In this document: piece by piece, positions 39,512 to 50,060 of the stretch
How positions within the stretch are numbered: the first letter of the stretch is position 1
How the letters are laid out: each line of letters opens with the position of its first letter
The notes under the pieces: model-generated
Seen by the model: only the letters and a program-made list of their open reading frames with translations
What the model was told of the DNA's origin: nothing
The model's database searches: none
Translations under genes and position numbers: made by a program
Assembly (NCBI GenBank): GCA_004519485.1
Contig: CP038108.1
Coordinates: 620,001 to 684,000 of the forward strand
Source of the DNA: Nannochloropsis oceanica
Lineage: Eukaryota > Sar > Eustigmatophyceae > Eustigmatales > Monodopsidaceae
Direction of reading: 5' to 3'
Length of the DNA: 64,000 nucleotides

Positions 39512-40344
39512 ATGCTTCGCCAGACGTCTTCCTTCTTTCTTCTGGTCCTGGCCTTGTTGGCATGCACTGTCACTGCCTTCTTCCACATCGCAGCGCCCGT
39601 GACTCCCGGTCATGTTCTGTTCGCCACTAAGGCCGAGACGGTAAGTGTTTGTGGGGAGGTAAGGGGCCGAGGAAGCGAGGGGTTGGTTGCCCAAGCGGAA
39701 GGAGGGGGTTGAGCGTTGAAGGAAACTTCTACCTCGTCTTGAGATGCGCTGCCATTTGGTGCTCAGGTTACACACACATCTCACATCTGTAATATCTGTA
39801 GTCTTTGAAGAAGACGGAGCTCTTGGACCAGGTGGTGAAGAAGACGGGTGTGACCAAGGTCATGGCCGACAAGGTCCTCTCGGCCGTCACTGACTCTATC
39901 GCTGAGTCCTTGGCTGATGGGAAGAAGGGTAAGAGTAAGGAGAAATACTATGGCTTATTTTTGACATAAGAGACGAGGAGGAGTGACGTGGCGTGAGTGT
40001 GGCTGACTGGCATGCTTGAATTCCTATCCGGAAACCGAGATATGGCCAGCTCGCCCGTACGAAAGCGACTATGCCTGTGCCCTCTTCTACCTTCGTTATT
40101 CCTCTTGCGTACACGCTTCGGGCTAAATATTAAATTATTCCTATCCTTGTCCTTTATTAACGTAGTGTCGCTTGTCGGCTTTGGGTCCTTTGGCACGTCC
40201 GTGAGGTCAGCCCGCACGGCCCGCAACCCACGAACTGGCGAGCCCATCCAGGTGCCCGAGACGACTGTGGCCACCTTCGCGCCCTCCAAGGTGCTCAAGG
40301 ACAAGGTAAAGGACGACCCCAATCTGTCTATGTCACCAAATTGA
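39512..40344 (+). CDS. Plastid-targeted bacterial HU nucleoid protein, three exons
   Basis: Exons 39512-39640, 39802-39928 and 40166-40344 have clean GT-AG junctions and matching phase, giving 144 aa. Residues 1-22 are a signal peptide ending TVTAFFHIAAP, a Phe-centred plastid motif. The mature part is a complete HU: 'KKTELLDQVVKKTGVTK' (helix 1), 'VSLVGFGSFGTSVRSARTAR' (beta saddle), then 'NPRTGEPIQVP', the DNA-binding arm with the intercalating proline, and 'VATFAPSKVLKDKV'. HU bends and compacts DNA; here it should package the plastid nucleoid. HU is plastid-encoded in some red-lineage algae, so this nuclear copy with a bipartite leader suggests endosymbiotic transfer. The end is taken at 40344; a further small intron after DKV is possible. 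Confidence 0.92.
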
Positions 40345-41133
40345 TATTGTTGTTTAATTTGCAGTTCTACCCGCGGTTTCTATGCGTGCATATTATGTGA
40401 ATGTGTGTGTCCGGAGGAGATTAATCCTCTCTTGCCCTCCTCATTCGCCTCCTAAAAACATTCTTCCTCTCGATCTACTTTTATTTTTTCCGCATAAGGT
40501 CAACCACCGCACGCCCGAAAAATAGAAGAACAGTCATTACGCAAAAGTTGGAAGACCGGCGGCAGGGGGGAAGGGAAGGATGGAAGGAAGGATAGAGGGA
40601 GGGAATCAGGGAGGGAGGGAAAGAAGCAAGAAAGCAACACTTGATAAAATGACGTAATCGCGTTTAACTGTCGTTTCCTCAGCTGTTAGTTTCACTCAGT
40701 TAGTCGTGCATTCAAGCGAAAACGGCGACGAAAATGACGATGTCACACACACACATCCCATGCCCACATAACCCCGGCATAATTATAATAATATATTATT
40801 ATAATAATAATGATAATTATATAATATAAAGTAATAAAGGCCTACGCCACCCTTGGCACCACAACCCCCCCCCCCGCCCCCCAAAAAATAACATAAACTG
40901 TGAACAAAGAGAGAGAGAAATGAAAAAAGCAAATATAATTGTAAAGCAAGGATAAGAGTTCAAAAAATACTTTCTTGACATTTGATGTACACGTCGTTCT
41001 ATTTTGAATCCTAATTCTTCTTCCCGCCTTCCCTCCCTCCCTCCCTTCCCTCCACATCGAATAGCCACGTAGGTGTCCATGATGGAAGACCTGCTTTCCT
41101 CCATTCCTCCCTTTTCCCCTCCCTCCCCCTCGT
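40345..41133. other. Convergent AT-rich intergenic region
   Basis: 3' flanks of HU and the DENN-MORN gene. It contains a GGAA-rich stretch (40560-40630), CA repeats, a 24-base AT palindrome and a poly-C run at about 40866-40881. No gene is seen. Confidence 0.5.
40782..40805. repeat. Perfect 24-base AT palindrome
   Basis: The 24 bases from 40782 to 40805 read the same on both strands (half-site 'attataataata'). More ATAAT repeats follow to about 40836. It lies between two convergent 3' ends and could form a cruciform or act in 3'-end formation. Confidence 0.9.
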
Positions 41134-43697
41134 CTATGAAAACTCATGTACTCTACCATCCTGAAAGCTCAGTGTGCCCAAGCCCCTCAAACTCACGTGA
41201 TCCCTCTCCCACACCCCATCATAGATCTCCCCATTTGCAAAGACACACTTGCCCTGCCCCTCCCTCCCGCCCTCCTTCCACTCTCCCGAATACACCGCGC
41301 CATTCGCGTACTTACAAATCCCATACCCCTCCGGCCGTCCCTCCCTGCATGTTCCCACGAACTGATCGCCATTGCTGTACGTTATTTTCCACTCCCCATC
41401 TTTGGGTTCATCCATCAACCACTCTCCCTCGATCACATCCCCCGTGGTCGACGTCCAAAGCCCCCACCCCTGCCTCCTTCCCTCACTCCACAATCCTTCA
41501 TGCTTCTCCCCCTCAGGACTCACAAATACCCCTTCCCCATTCCACCTATCCCTCCTCCAATCCCCGGAATAACACGCCCCATTCGCATACTGACACTGAC
41601 CCACCCCCTCCCTCCTTCCCTCCTTCCATTCACCTACGTACACCTCCCCATCCGTACTCGTCAACGTCCCGGCGCCCTCCCTCCGTCCCTTCATATACTC
41701 CCCCTCGTACGTGTCACCCGCAGCATCCACAACTCTTCCCTTGCCGTGGTACACATCATCCAACCACTCACCCGTGTAACTCTCCCTTCCCTTCACCACA
41801 CATGTGCCCTTCCCCGTTCTTCGGCCCCGCACCCACTCCCCATCGTACAGAAAATCCTTCATCCCCGACGACAACACCCCGTGTCCATGCCTGAGATCCT
41901 CCTCAAACCCTCCTTCATACTTATTCCCGGATTTCTTTTCCACGTACACCCCTACGCCATGTCTTTTTCCCGCCTTCATTTCACCAACATAGGTATCCCC
42001 GGAGCAAGGATACACAACCACACAGTCCTTGCCCGACATTCGCGCAATTTCCTCCAACGACGTCGCTGGCATTGCAAGCGCCTTTCGCGGAGAAGGGGGC
42101 CCCTTCACGGCCATCAACAACCGTCGTTGTGTATTCGGACGGCGGCCGTCTTTCCCTCCCTCCACCCTTCCCTCCCCTTCCTCATGACAAATTGCTGGAG
42201 TACAATCAAAATCACCTACCACCGGACGATCCCCCCACCAGCGTCCTTCAATCCTCTCCTTCCCCGATGCCCGGGCAAAGACACACACACCCTCCCCCGC
42301 CCTCAAACCCCCCTCCCATTCCCCTGTATAAACGTCGCCATTCGAATATTTACACGTCCCAAGCCCATGCGGCTTCCCCGCCTTGCATTCCCCCACAAAT
42401 TGATCGCCCGACGCATACGTTATCTTCCATTCCCCGTCCTGTGGCTTATCTTGGTGCCATTCCCCCTCTTTGATGTCACCATTAACAAACTTCTGCACAC
42501 CCCATCCATGCCTCTGGTCCGCTACCCACTGACCTTCAAAAAAATCTTCTGTGACAGCAGCAAGACCGGTAGTGGAAGCAGTAGCAGCATCCATCCCTCC
42601 GCCGCCACCTCCTTCTCCTCCTCCTCCTTCTCTGTCTGGTGCTGCTCCGGCTGCTGCTGCCATTGCTACAGCAGGAGCAGCAACAAACGTTCCTTCCCCG
42701 CACCGACCTCCTTGTTTCCATTCCCCCGAATATTTCGAACCGTCCAAATATTGGCACGTCCCCACCCCCTCCCTTCCTCCCTCCTTCCACTCCCCAACAT
42801 AAACCTCCCCATCCGCCTTCTTCCACGTCCCTAGCCCCTCCCTTTTTCCCTCCCTCCATTCCCCTTCATACACACTCCCGTCCGATTCCACCAATTGCCC
42901 CTGCCCCTGGTACCGATTCTCCACAAACCCACCGATATACGTCTCTCGCCCCCGGATCACACAACATCCCAGCCCCTCCCTCTTATCCCTCACCCACCCT
43001 CCATCGTACAAAAAATCACGCGCTCCCGTGGTAAGAATGCCATGACCATGCCGCATGTCTCTCATCCAATCGCCTTCGTAAGTGTTACCGGTGGCGTGTT
43101 CAACGTATGTCCCCACGCCCTGCCTCTTCCCTGATTGCATCTTACCTTGATAAGTATCGCCATTTGGGTATGTAAAACACTCTACCGCCCCATCCGACCC
43201 TCCCCCTCCCCCTTCTTCTTCTCTCCCTTCTCCTCCTTCTCCTCCCGACATCGAAAACGACGCGGACGCCAGCAACATAGGCAACGACTTCTTACGACCA
43301 CGGCTACCGCTACTACTACTGCTACTGCTACTTTTACCACTGCTACTACTACTACTACTACTACTTATGCTATTGCTGCCGCTGAAAGAATCAGATGGCA
43401 AACACGAGTGAGGGTAATGGTCATGCCATATCCTAAAATTTAAAGTCGTCGTCCACTGACCCACCCATGCCCTATTATAGTCCATCAACTTGACGTCAAA
43501 ACCACACGTTGTTCGGGGGTTGGCTTGCAGCAATCCAGTCACAGCTTTCCGCACCCAGGAAGAGGATAAAGAAGCAACAGAAGCAGCGGCGCCATCCCGG
43601 ATGGTGCTATGCAGGGCCAAGGCGGCCTGAGCCAGAAAATTCTCGAAATATTTTTGAAATGATGCCCGGATCCATCCATCGCTTCCATTCCACCCTG

Positions 43698-43756
<59 letters not shown>

Positions 43757-45444
43757 CCCTGCTCCTGCTGCTTCACGTGCCGCTGCTGTGATTGATTATC
43801 CTGTGAAGTAGGCAACCCCTCTAGCACCTCCTCCAAAAAGTCTGCATCAGCTGGACCATATTCAAATGCTATCCTCGCCAGATCCACCATCAGCCATGTC
43901 GGGGACCGACACGGCCTCCTTCCCTCTCTCCCTTCCTCCCTCCCTCCCTCCCTGCCCTCCTCCTCCTTCTGCTGCTGCTGCTGCTGCTGATATTCGCACA
44001 GACCCGCAGTGCTGGTCGGTGAGACATCATAAGCTAAAGAGAAAGGGAAGGAAGAGGGGGAGGAGAAGCGTTGCGAGTCTATTGCACACGTGTCCAGGTC
44101 GACCACAGCGTCGAGTTGCGCGCTCGGCAATTTGCTGATGCAGGGGTTCGAAGTCCCCACTAAGAAACCAGGATATTTTAGGAAGAATGCTTGGGCTCCA
44201 CTAAGGACGAGGAGGGGTTGGAGGGCGTAATTGTCTTTGTGGAATATCTGTAAGGGCATGCCATATTTCCGCCAGCGGTAGGAGTGGAGGGCAGTGAGGG
44301 GCTCTGCGTTGTTGGAGAGGGCTTGGTTATAGAGTCCGGGAATCAGGGAGATGAGGGCGAGGACGGCGCTGCTGGACTTGTAAGGTTTGGAGGAGAAGAA
44401 GAGGAGGCGGCCTTCGAGGAGGAGGAGTTTAACTAAGCCGAGGATGTGTTCGATCCCGAGGAGATTGATAAGCCACATGACCGGGACACTACGGGATTGG
44501 AACGAGGCGACTTCTCGGTGAAGGGTGCCTGTGGTGGGGTTCGAGATGGCAAGGAGAAAGGCCCGCATGTCCCCTTCGTCATCTTGGCACTTATTTTGGA
44601 AGTAGGTGGAGGTGAGGGATAGAAATTGATGGCGGAGGAGCTCGAAGCAGGGGGTGGCAGAGAGGAGGATGACGCTGTTGGACTGTAGGGAGGGAGCCCG
44701 ACGACATATACCATAGACGCGGCGACTTCGCGCGCGTAAACTCATGTACTTTAATCTTGGACTCAATGAAGGTGCAGTGGTGGGAGGTGTGCGATCGCTA
44801 ACATTGCTGTCGGCGAGATAGGCTTGGGAGGAGGACGAGACAGCAGAGGCGGGTGGGTAAAGTTCTGGATCGTCATCAAAGGGGTTTGTGGAAGGTGGCG
44901 GAGTGTCGCCCAAATGAAGAATGAAATAGCAGCAATCCGTCAACGTCCCCACGAGCTGCGGCGCCAGACAGACAATGTCGGCAGCAGGAGAGGATAAGGA
45001 GGAAGCACTCGTGTCCGAGTTCGCGTCGTGAGGAGCGCCATCCCTACAGTAGCGCTCCGGCAGGCATTCGCCCAGCCTCCCCGACGCTTCCCGAAGCATT
45101 TCCTCCAAGAAAGGGTTGGGCAAGTCTTCCTTGCGATAGTCCGGCACCAGCTTGTACGGCACCGGCCGCCCTCCTGGGTGTACATGCTTGACGACTAGAA
45201 GGGCCACGGCCGAGCGCTCGAGTGCTGCCTCCTTGAGCTTCCGGTCAAACGTGCTAATCCGGGGCCGTGAAGAAGGTATGCTCCGCGTCGAGGCGCCTCT
45301 GGCGAGTAGCGAGGAGGGTGTGATGCTCGACGAGGACGAGGAGGGTAGAGAGGCTTGCTTCACCATGACATGGCCCGAAGAGTTTTCTTGCTTCTGCTCC
45401 TGCTCCTCCTCTTCCACCGGGATACGCCTGGTGGTGGCGTCCAT
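41134..45444 (-). CDS. AVL9-type DENN protein fused to a duplicated MORN array
   Basis: A 1436-aa single-exon protein (ATG 45444; a GTG at 45462 extends the frame). The N-terminal half follows AVL9: 'YGICRRAPSLQSNSVILLSA', 'LVKLLLLEGRLLFFSSKPYK', 'ALISLIPGLYNQALSN', 'YGMPLQIFHKDN', 'GFLVGTSNP' and 'WIRASFQKYFENFLAQAAL'. AVL9 is a DENN protein of late secretory and exocytic traffic; DENN proteins act on Rab GTPases. From about residue 755 come some 20 MORN motifs (GxYEGEWxxGxRxGxG) in two blocks, about 755-1075 and 1137-1436, which repeat each other motif by motif. MORN arrays often bind membranes or scaffold cortical structures. An EQ-rich hexanucleotide repeat lies between DENN segments. A Rab regulator tethered to membrane or cortex is inferred. 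Confidence 0.85.
41140..43180 (-). repeat. Internal duplication of a MORN array of about 300 residues
   Basis: Block 1 (about 43180-42215) and block 2 (about 42035-41140) share the same irregular landmarks in the same order: 'Y-x4-GDTYxGxMxxGKRxGVG', 'DxRHGHGxL', 'DFLYDGxWVR', 'DGEVYVGEWKEG', 'DGEWKITYxxGDQFVG'. This shows duplication of a whole array and not only of single motifs. A linker of about 60 residues separates the blocks. Confidence 0.88.
43700..43771 (-). repeat. (CTCCTG)n hexanucleotide repeat encoding (Gln-Glu)n
   Basis: About twelve copies of CTCCTG (CAGGAG on the coding strand), with one C/T variant, encode an alternating Glu-Gln spacer in the DENN part of the AVL9-MORN protein. 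Confidence 0.9.
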
Positions 45445-45947
45445 GCACAAGCTGGCAGACACTGTAATTTTGATCCTGATGGTTGGGGATTGAAGATGTC
45501 AGAGTGTGATTTTTTCCATGGGGGTACCTGTGTGTGAATAGGCGTGAGTCTTCGATTCATCGGAAAGTCGGAGGACGTGTGTTGCAGTCTGTGTGTTGAG
45601 GCGGCCGTTTCGCTTCTCTCATTGTCGTCACAGCTTTGCCTTTGCCGCGAACGCAAAAGACACATAGAAGAGCCCAACGCTAATCAAATAGGTTGTGTAC
45701 ATTCTGTCCCTGACCCTATTATATTTGCGTGTCAACGCAGCAGTCCAGTTGCAGGAGCAAATTAATATGAAAACACGACAAAGCAAAGCAAGCACTGCTC
45801 GCTTCGGGCCCATGCAGCCTCACAAACATCCGACACCACACTGCTCACGACTCACAGCCATCAATCATTGTCCCACACCCTCAAGAGGAGTAGCAGTTAG
45901 CGTTTGCTCGCAGTCACCTCTCTATATACCTTCCCGACTTGCCAAAA
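45445..45947. promoter_or_regulatory. Divergent promoter, DENN-MORN and WW genes
   Basis: About 500 bases between divergent starts; 'ctctatatacc' lies about 30 bases before the WW ATG. No gene is supported. Confidence 0.4.
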
Positions 45948-46741
45948 ATGGCGTCTCCGGCCTTGTCCTCAGTCACGTTGCCTCCCCTGCCCGCCGATTG
46001 GGTCGAGTACTGGTCGGACGATGCCGAGGCTAGCTACTACTACAACGCCGAGTCGGGCGAGACAACGTGGGAGCGGCCTTTAGCAGAAGTACTAGTGCCC
46101 CCCCCCCCGCCTTTGCCCACGCCCGTTTCCCTGCCGTCGCCATTGCCGCCAGTCGTCACCCATCAGAGTCAGCATCAAAGTCAACCTAAGAAAGTTCCGG
46201 TCGCCCTCTCTCCCATGACTGTCAACAGCTATACCACTCCTAGCCCCATCATTGAAGCCATTTCCAAGGCCACGACCCCTAGGAGGATGGCTTCTATATC
46301 GCCATCCATCACGTCCTCGTCGTCTGCGTTTCGCCTGGGGACCCCTCCCTCTTCCATTAAGAACATCATCAAGAGTGCACACGACCAAGTTGGTGTCCAG
46401 CACCAGCACCAGCAGCAACAACAACATCATCAGCAACTCTATCATCTCGCAAAGCATGAGCCAGTGCAACCTCAACAGCACCAGCAACAGCAACAGCAGA
46501 TTCGCCTGGCCCCATCCCCGGCTCAAACGCGATCCCCAAGGCTGCCCCCCGTTTCCCTCTCTCCCCGCAACCACAGCTCAGGCCTCAACGGTCATACGAA
46601 TCAAACAAGTCAGAGCGGCAACCTCAGGAATCGGCCAGTAGCGAGCAGCGACAACCACAAGTTCTTTAACACGTCAGAAGGCGTTCCTCCTTTGTCCCCG
46701 ACTGCAAGCATCAACCACGCCGATGCTGCTGATGCTGTTAC

Positions 46742-46772
<31 letters not shown>

Positions 46773-47261
46773 TCTCCTATGGCCATGCCTCATCGATGTC
46801 CTCAAGCCGCACACCTAGAGTCGGTTTCTCACGCACAGGACCAGGAGGTGGCTGAGGCGACAGCGCACGGCGACCACCAGTACTATCACCGCGAGCAGCA
46901 CTACCAACAGCAGCAACACCAACAGCAGGAGGAGCAGCAGCAGCAGTATGACAAGCAGCAGCAGGATCAGCAACAGCCGGACCACCACGACTTCAGCAAA
47001 TTTCTGTCGGCAGATATTACCGTGCTGCCCCCCCCCCCGACAGGCAGCGGGGAAGAGACTACGCCTACTACTACTGCTATTAGTACTGATACTGTTGCTA
47101 CTGCTGCCACTGCTGTAGCGTCGCTCAAGGAGGAGGCCGCTGCTATCAATAGCAATATGGCCGCGACCCACTCGATCACTCCATCGACGGTAGAGTCTCG
47201 TCTGGAGCGAATTGAGGCCCAGCTTGCGCGTTTGCTTAACCATTTTCAGCTGATGGCGTAA
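45948..47261 (+). CDS. WW-domain protein with His/Gln-rich body
   Basis: A 437-aa protein from the ATG at 45948. Residues 12-45 form a WW domain, 'LPADWVEYWSDD' followed by 'YYYNAESGETTWERP', with both tryptophans and the central tyrosines. WW domains bind Pro-rich or phospho-Ser/Pro peptides. A PPPPPLP stretch and a long disordered His/Gln/Ala/Ser region follow. A short coiled coil closes the protein ('VESRLERIEAQLARLLNHF'), which could oligomerise it. An intron is not needed. No close family is recognised; scaffolding in transcription or splicing is only a possibility. Confidence 0.8.
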
Positions 47262-47743
47262 GCCTGAAGGGGAAAGACGTGAGGGGAGTGGTAGGGGCGG
47301 AGAGAAGACCTGGGCAAAGGCGGTCTATCAAATGGAAAGAGAGGGAGGCTACAATGAGGTGGCAAAAGGGAGAAGGTACAAAGGGCGACAATTCTTGATG
47401 AGAGTGATGCATAATCACTCACTTGTGTCTGGAATGTTGTGCTGAGATGATAAATACATTACTTCACTACAGATGGGTTGGACAGATAATGCTGTAGAAT
47501 ACATGGAGACGCATAGAGTATTTTCTTTCAAATGATCGGAAGAAGAAAGGGACAAAGAAGTGAAAAAAATCAAGCGGATACGGGAGGGAGAAGGAAGGGA
47601 GGAAGGAAGTGGGAGGGTAGAGTATTTGATGTACTGACAAGGATCGAGTCAGTGCACGGCTGGGCTTGTCGCGATAAGTCAAGAAAGGAAAAGACGCAGT
47701 CGATGCGCATAAGTCACAAAGGTGCATGTAGGACATTTCTTTT
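47262..47743. other. Convergent intergenic region
   Basis: 3' flanks of the WW and PSTK genes, moderately A/G-rich. Nothing recognised. Confidence 0.5.
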
Positions 47744-48769
47744 CTACATGTTTACAAGCTTTGCCAGCGTCTGTCTTTCTAATTCTAGTAATGCCGCGGT
47801 CTCCTCTTCCCTCCCCTTTTCACGCATCGCAATGAATAATTTACCCACCAGGATATTCTTTGCATCGGCCTGCTGTAAAATCCAGTCCTGCGTGAATGAT
47901 TGGGCGTTCCCCTTTCCCACTTCCCTCATCACTGCTGCCTTTGCAGCACTAAAGCGAGGTCCGAAACTAGAAGGTTTCACATTGAACAAACCATCCCCAG
48001 CGGCTACTAGCTGCATTGCCGTGCCTATAATTTTGCGCAGCATCAACTCTGTGGCATGTAAGAGACTTCCGCGTGTCCGTTGTCGGGCTTCCTCCTTGGC
48101 CACCTCTTCTTCCGCCGAGGAGACTTCAACGATAGTAGCCGGTGTCTTGTATCCACGCTCTATCACAGTCCAGATTTTACGCAGCGTTTCTGCTTCATTG
48201 TCTTGTGTTTCTAATGTTGTAATATTCCCAATCGCGACTGTATTGGCCTCCCAGCTGCGTGTATTCGGGTCGGGGACCTGCAGCTTGGTGTGCATCCGCC
48301 GAATGACCTCCTCAGTAACAGATCGCCCTGCTGGTCGTGATTTATTTTGAACCAATGCCACGTCCAAGGGCGTCGCAACATGCAAGCAGCCATAGCCTAC
48401 CCCATACCGGGCGGCGAGCTGGTAAGCTTCTCGACGCATGCTTGCGTAGTACATATTGTCGTCCAGCACAACGACGACACGATGCCTCTCCGCAACCTCC
48501 TCCCGCAAAATATCCTGGGCCTGCTCCAAGGCCATGACGCGGGCACTATGCCACGTGTCCCACGTGTCAATTCGATTGCTGTTATCCTTACCACTGCCTT
48601 CTCGAAGAAGGCCAGCCTCCACGGCGTCAAAATCGACGTGCCGCACATCGTCGTCGAATCTCGTCTCACCTCCCTTCCGTGATATTGCTGAGGAGTGGAG
48701 TCGACTTGCCCAATAGCTTTTGCCGGCTCCCGGAAGGCCGCACATGACTAGGATCATCTTCGGCGGCAT
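47744..48769 (-). CDS. PSTK: L-seryl-tRNA(Sec) kinase
   Basis: A 341-aa P-loop kinase. The Walker A 'GLPGAGKS' is at residues 11-18. It is followed by 'VVVVLDDNMYYASMRREAYQ', 'ARYGVGYGCLHVATPLDVAL' and 'MHTKLQVPDPNTRSWEANT', which match PSTK (LDDNFYYQSMRYEVYQLARK, KLE.PNPEKNAWE.NS) in order and spacing. PSTK phosphorylates Ser-tRNA(Sec) so that SepSecS can make selenocysteinyl-tRNA. The gene therefore implies that this alga makes selenoproteins. Single exon, cytosolic. The C-terminal helical region is also PSTK-like. Confusion with other small P-loop kinases is unlikely given the LDDN block. Confidence 0.92.
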   Translation of the reverse strand: MPPKMILVMCGLPGAGKSYWASRLHSSAISRKGGETRFDDDVRHVDFDAVEAGLLREGSGKDNSNRIDTWDTWHSARVMALEQAQDILREEVAERHRVVVVLDDNMYYASMRREAYQLAARYGVGYGCLHVATPLDVALVQNKSRPAGRSVTEEVIRRMHTKLQVPDPNTRSWEANTVAIGNITTLETQDNEAETLRKIWTVIERGYKTPATIVEVSSAEEEVAKEEARQRTRGSLLHATELMLRKIIGTAMQLVAAGDGLFNVKPSSFGPRFSAAKAAVMREVGKGNAQSFTQDWILQQADAKNILVGKLFIAMREKGREEETAALLELERQTLAKLVNM

Positions 48770-50060
48770 ATTTTTGTCGTCATATTCTTGGATGGCTGGT
48801 CTGTGGGTGTGCTTGCTGTGTGAGAGAAGTGTGTGCTATTCTGGCCGGAAAACTAAATTTCTTCTCCGAAATGGCTGTCTGGTACGGCTTACGTTTAGTA
48901 GAGATGATAGGCTAGTGTCCTGGCTCGTAGCGGTCTATCTTTTTCATTCTTTCGTACTTGTTCTGCCAACGTCCGCTCGCTCCCACCACTTCTACGTCGA
49001 GGTGGCGGATTTTTTATTTTTTGTTTGAGGCCTGTGTGCCAGGCACGCGTGAAGGAAGTCTTACGAAAAAGCTTGCAAACAAGACGATCGATTCATCCTG
49101 TCGTCTTCCACTCCATCGTCAGGAATTCAAACATCAAACGCGGTGTGAGACCGGCTACGGTGCAATGTTTGATTCCAAGGTCGGGCGGGGCGCAAATATC
49201 CTCGCCAATTACTTTTTGGTAGGCTTGAAAACAACCTTTTTTTGAGAATTCTTTCTGCGGCGAAAAAAGTGGTTCCTTCTTCCTTCTTCCTGCATGAATT
49301 TAGCTAGGACACCAACGTACCGAAGCCTCAATCAAAGGTCACAGCACCGCACCTTCTGAAGTAAAGATCTCCAACAAAGAAAAATTCTGTCCGCCTCCTC
49401 AAATACCTGGCAGAGGGAAAGTATAATGACATCACTCTCTTAATATTTCATAGGCCACACGCTCGGGATCTCACCTTCTAGTTTATGAACGGCGCCTACT
49501 TTCTCAGCTTTGAGCACGAAATACCCAAAAGCGTTTCTAATCCGATGAATGGAGCTCGCTGGAAAAGGGAACACTGGAGCTCGCTGGAAAAGGGAACATA
49601 CGTACTTTGAGCTGCCTAGGCGATGGGAATATGAAGAAGTAGGCACAGCCAATGATACATTCGGACGAGTGACAAGCAAATGACAAGAAAGCGATCGCCG
49701 TACAAACTAGAGGGCATAGTCAAGAACAAAACTGGCCGTTTCTCCAGTAAATTTTTACGCATTTTTTTTTCCAAAGGTATTATTAATTATGTCCCAGACA
49801 TGCGCACGATTATAACACAGGAGCTTCTGTCGTCAAATGGTGGAATGATGTTGCAATCCCCCCCCCCCCCGATGGGCCGCAAGTTATTCAGGTGAGTTGG
49901 TTGGCCCATGGGGCTACGACTTCTCCAACCCACCTTGCCCACATCCCTTCCATATCATCCATGAATCCCACGTGCCAAAAAGGATCTCGGGTCACGGACT
50001 TGTAGATAAGGAGATCAAAGCCGTGCTTGATAAGCTGGAAAGTCGCGCGGATCGCGCTTC
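48770..50060. other. Intergenic region, about 1.3 kb, with a small tandem duplication
   Basis: Promoter of PSTK plus an A/T-richer region leading to the LRR frame. It includes T-runs, a C-run at 49859-49870 and a 25-base tandem repeat at 49551. Frames at 49440-49679 (-) and 49680-49895 (+) have no clear family, though the latter could be upstream exon sequence of the LRR gene. Confidence 0.4.
49551..49598 (+). repeat. 25-base tandem duplication
   Basis: 'ggagctcgctggaaaaggga' plus aca(ct) occurs at 49551-49575 and immediately again from 49576. The copies are identical over 23 bases, so the duplication is recent. Confidence 0.9.

Noticed and set aside
41146-42834. 562-codon plus-strand frame
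   Set aside because: It is antisense to the MORN array; its regular Pro/His pattern mirrors the MORN repeat on the coding strand.
44140-44165. 'ggggttcgaagtcccc' resembling a tRNA T-arm
   Set aside because: It lies inside the AVL9 coding region, and no matching acceptor, D or anticodon arms surround it.
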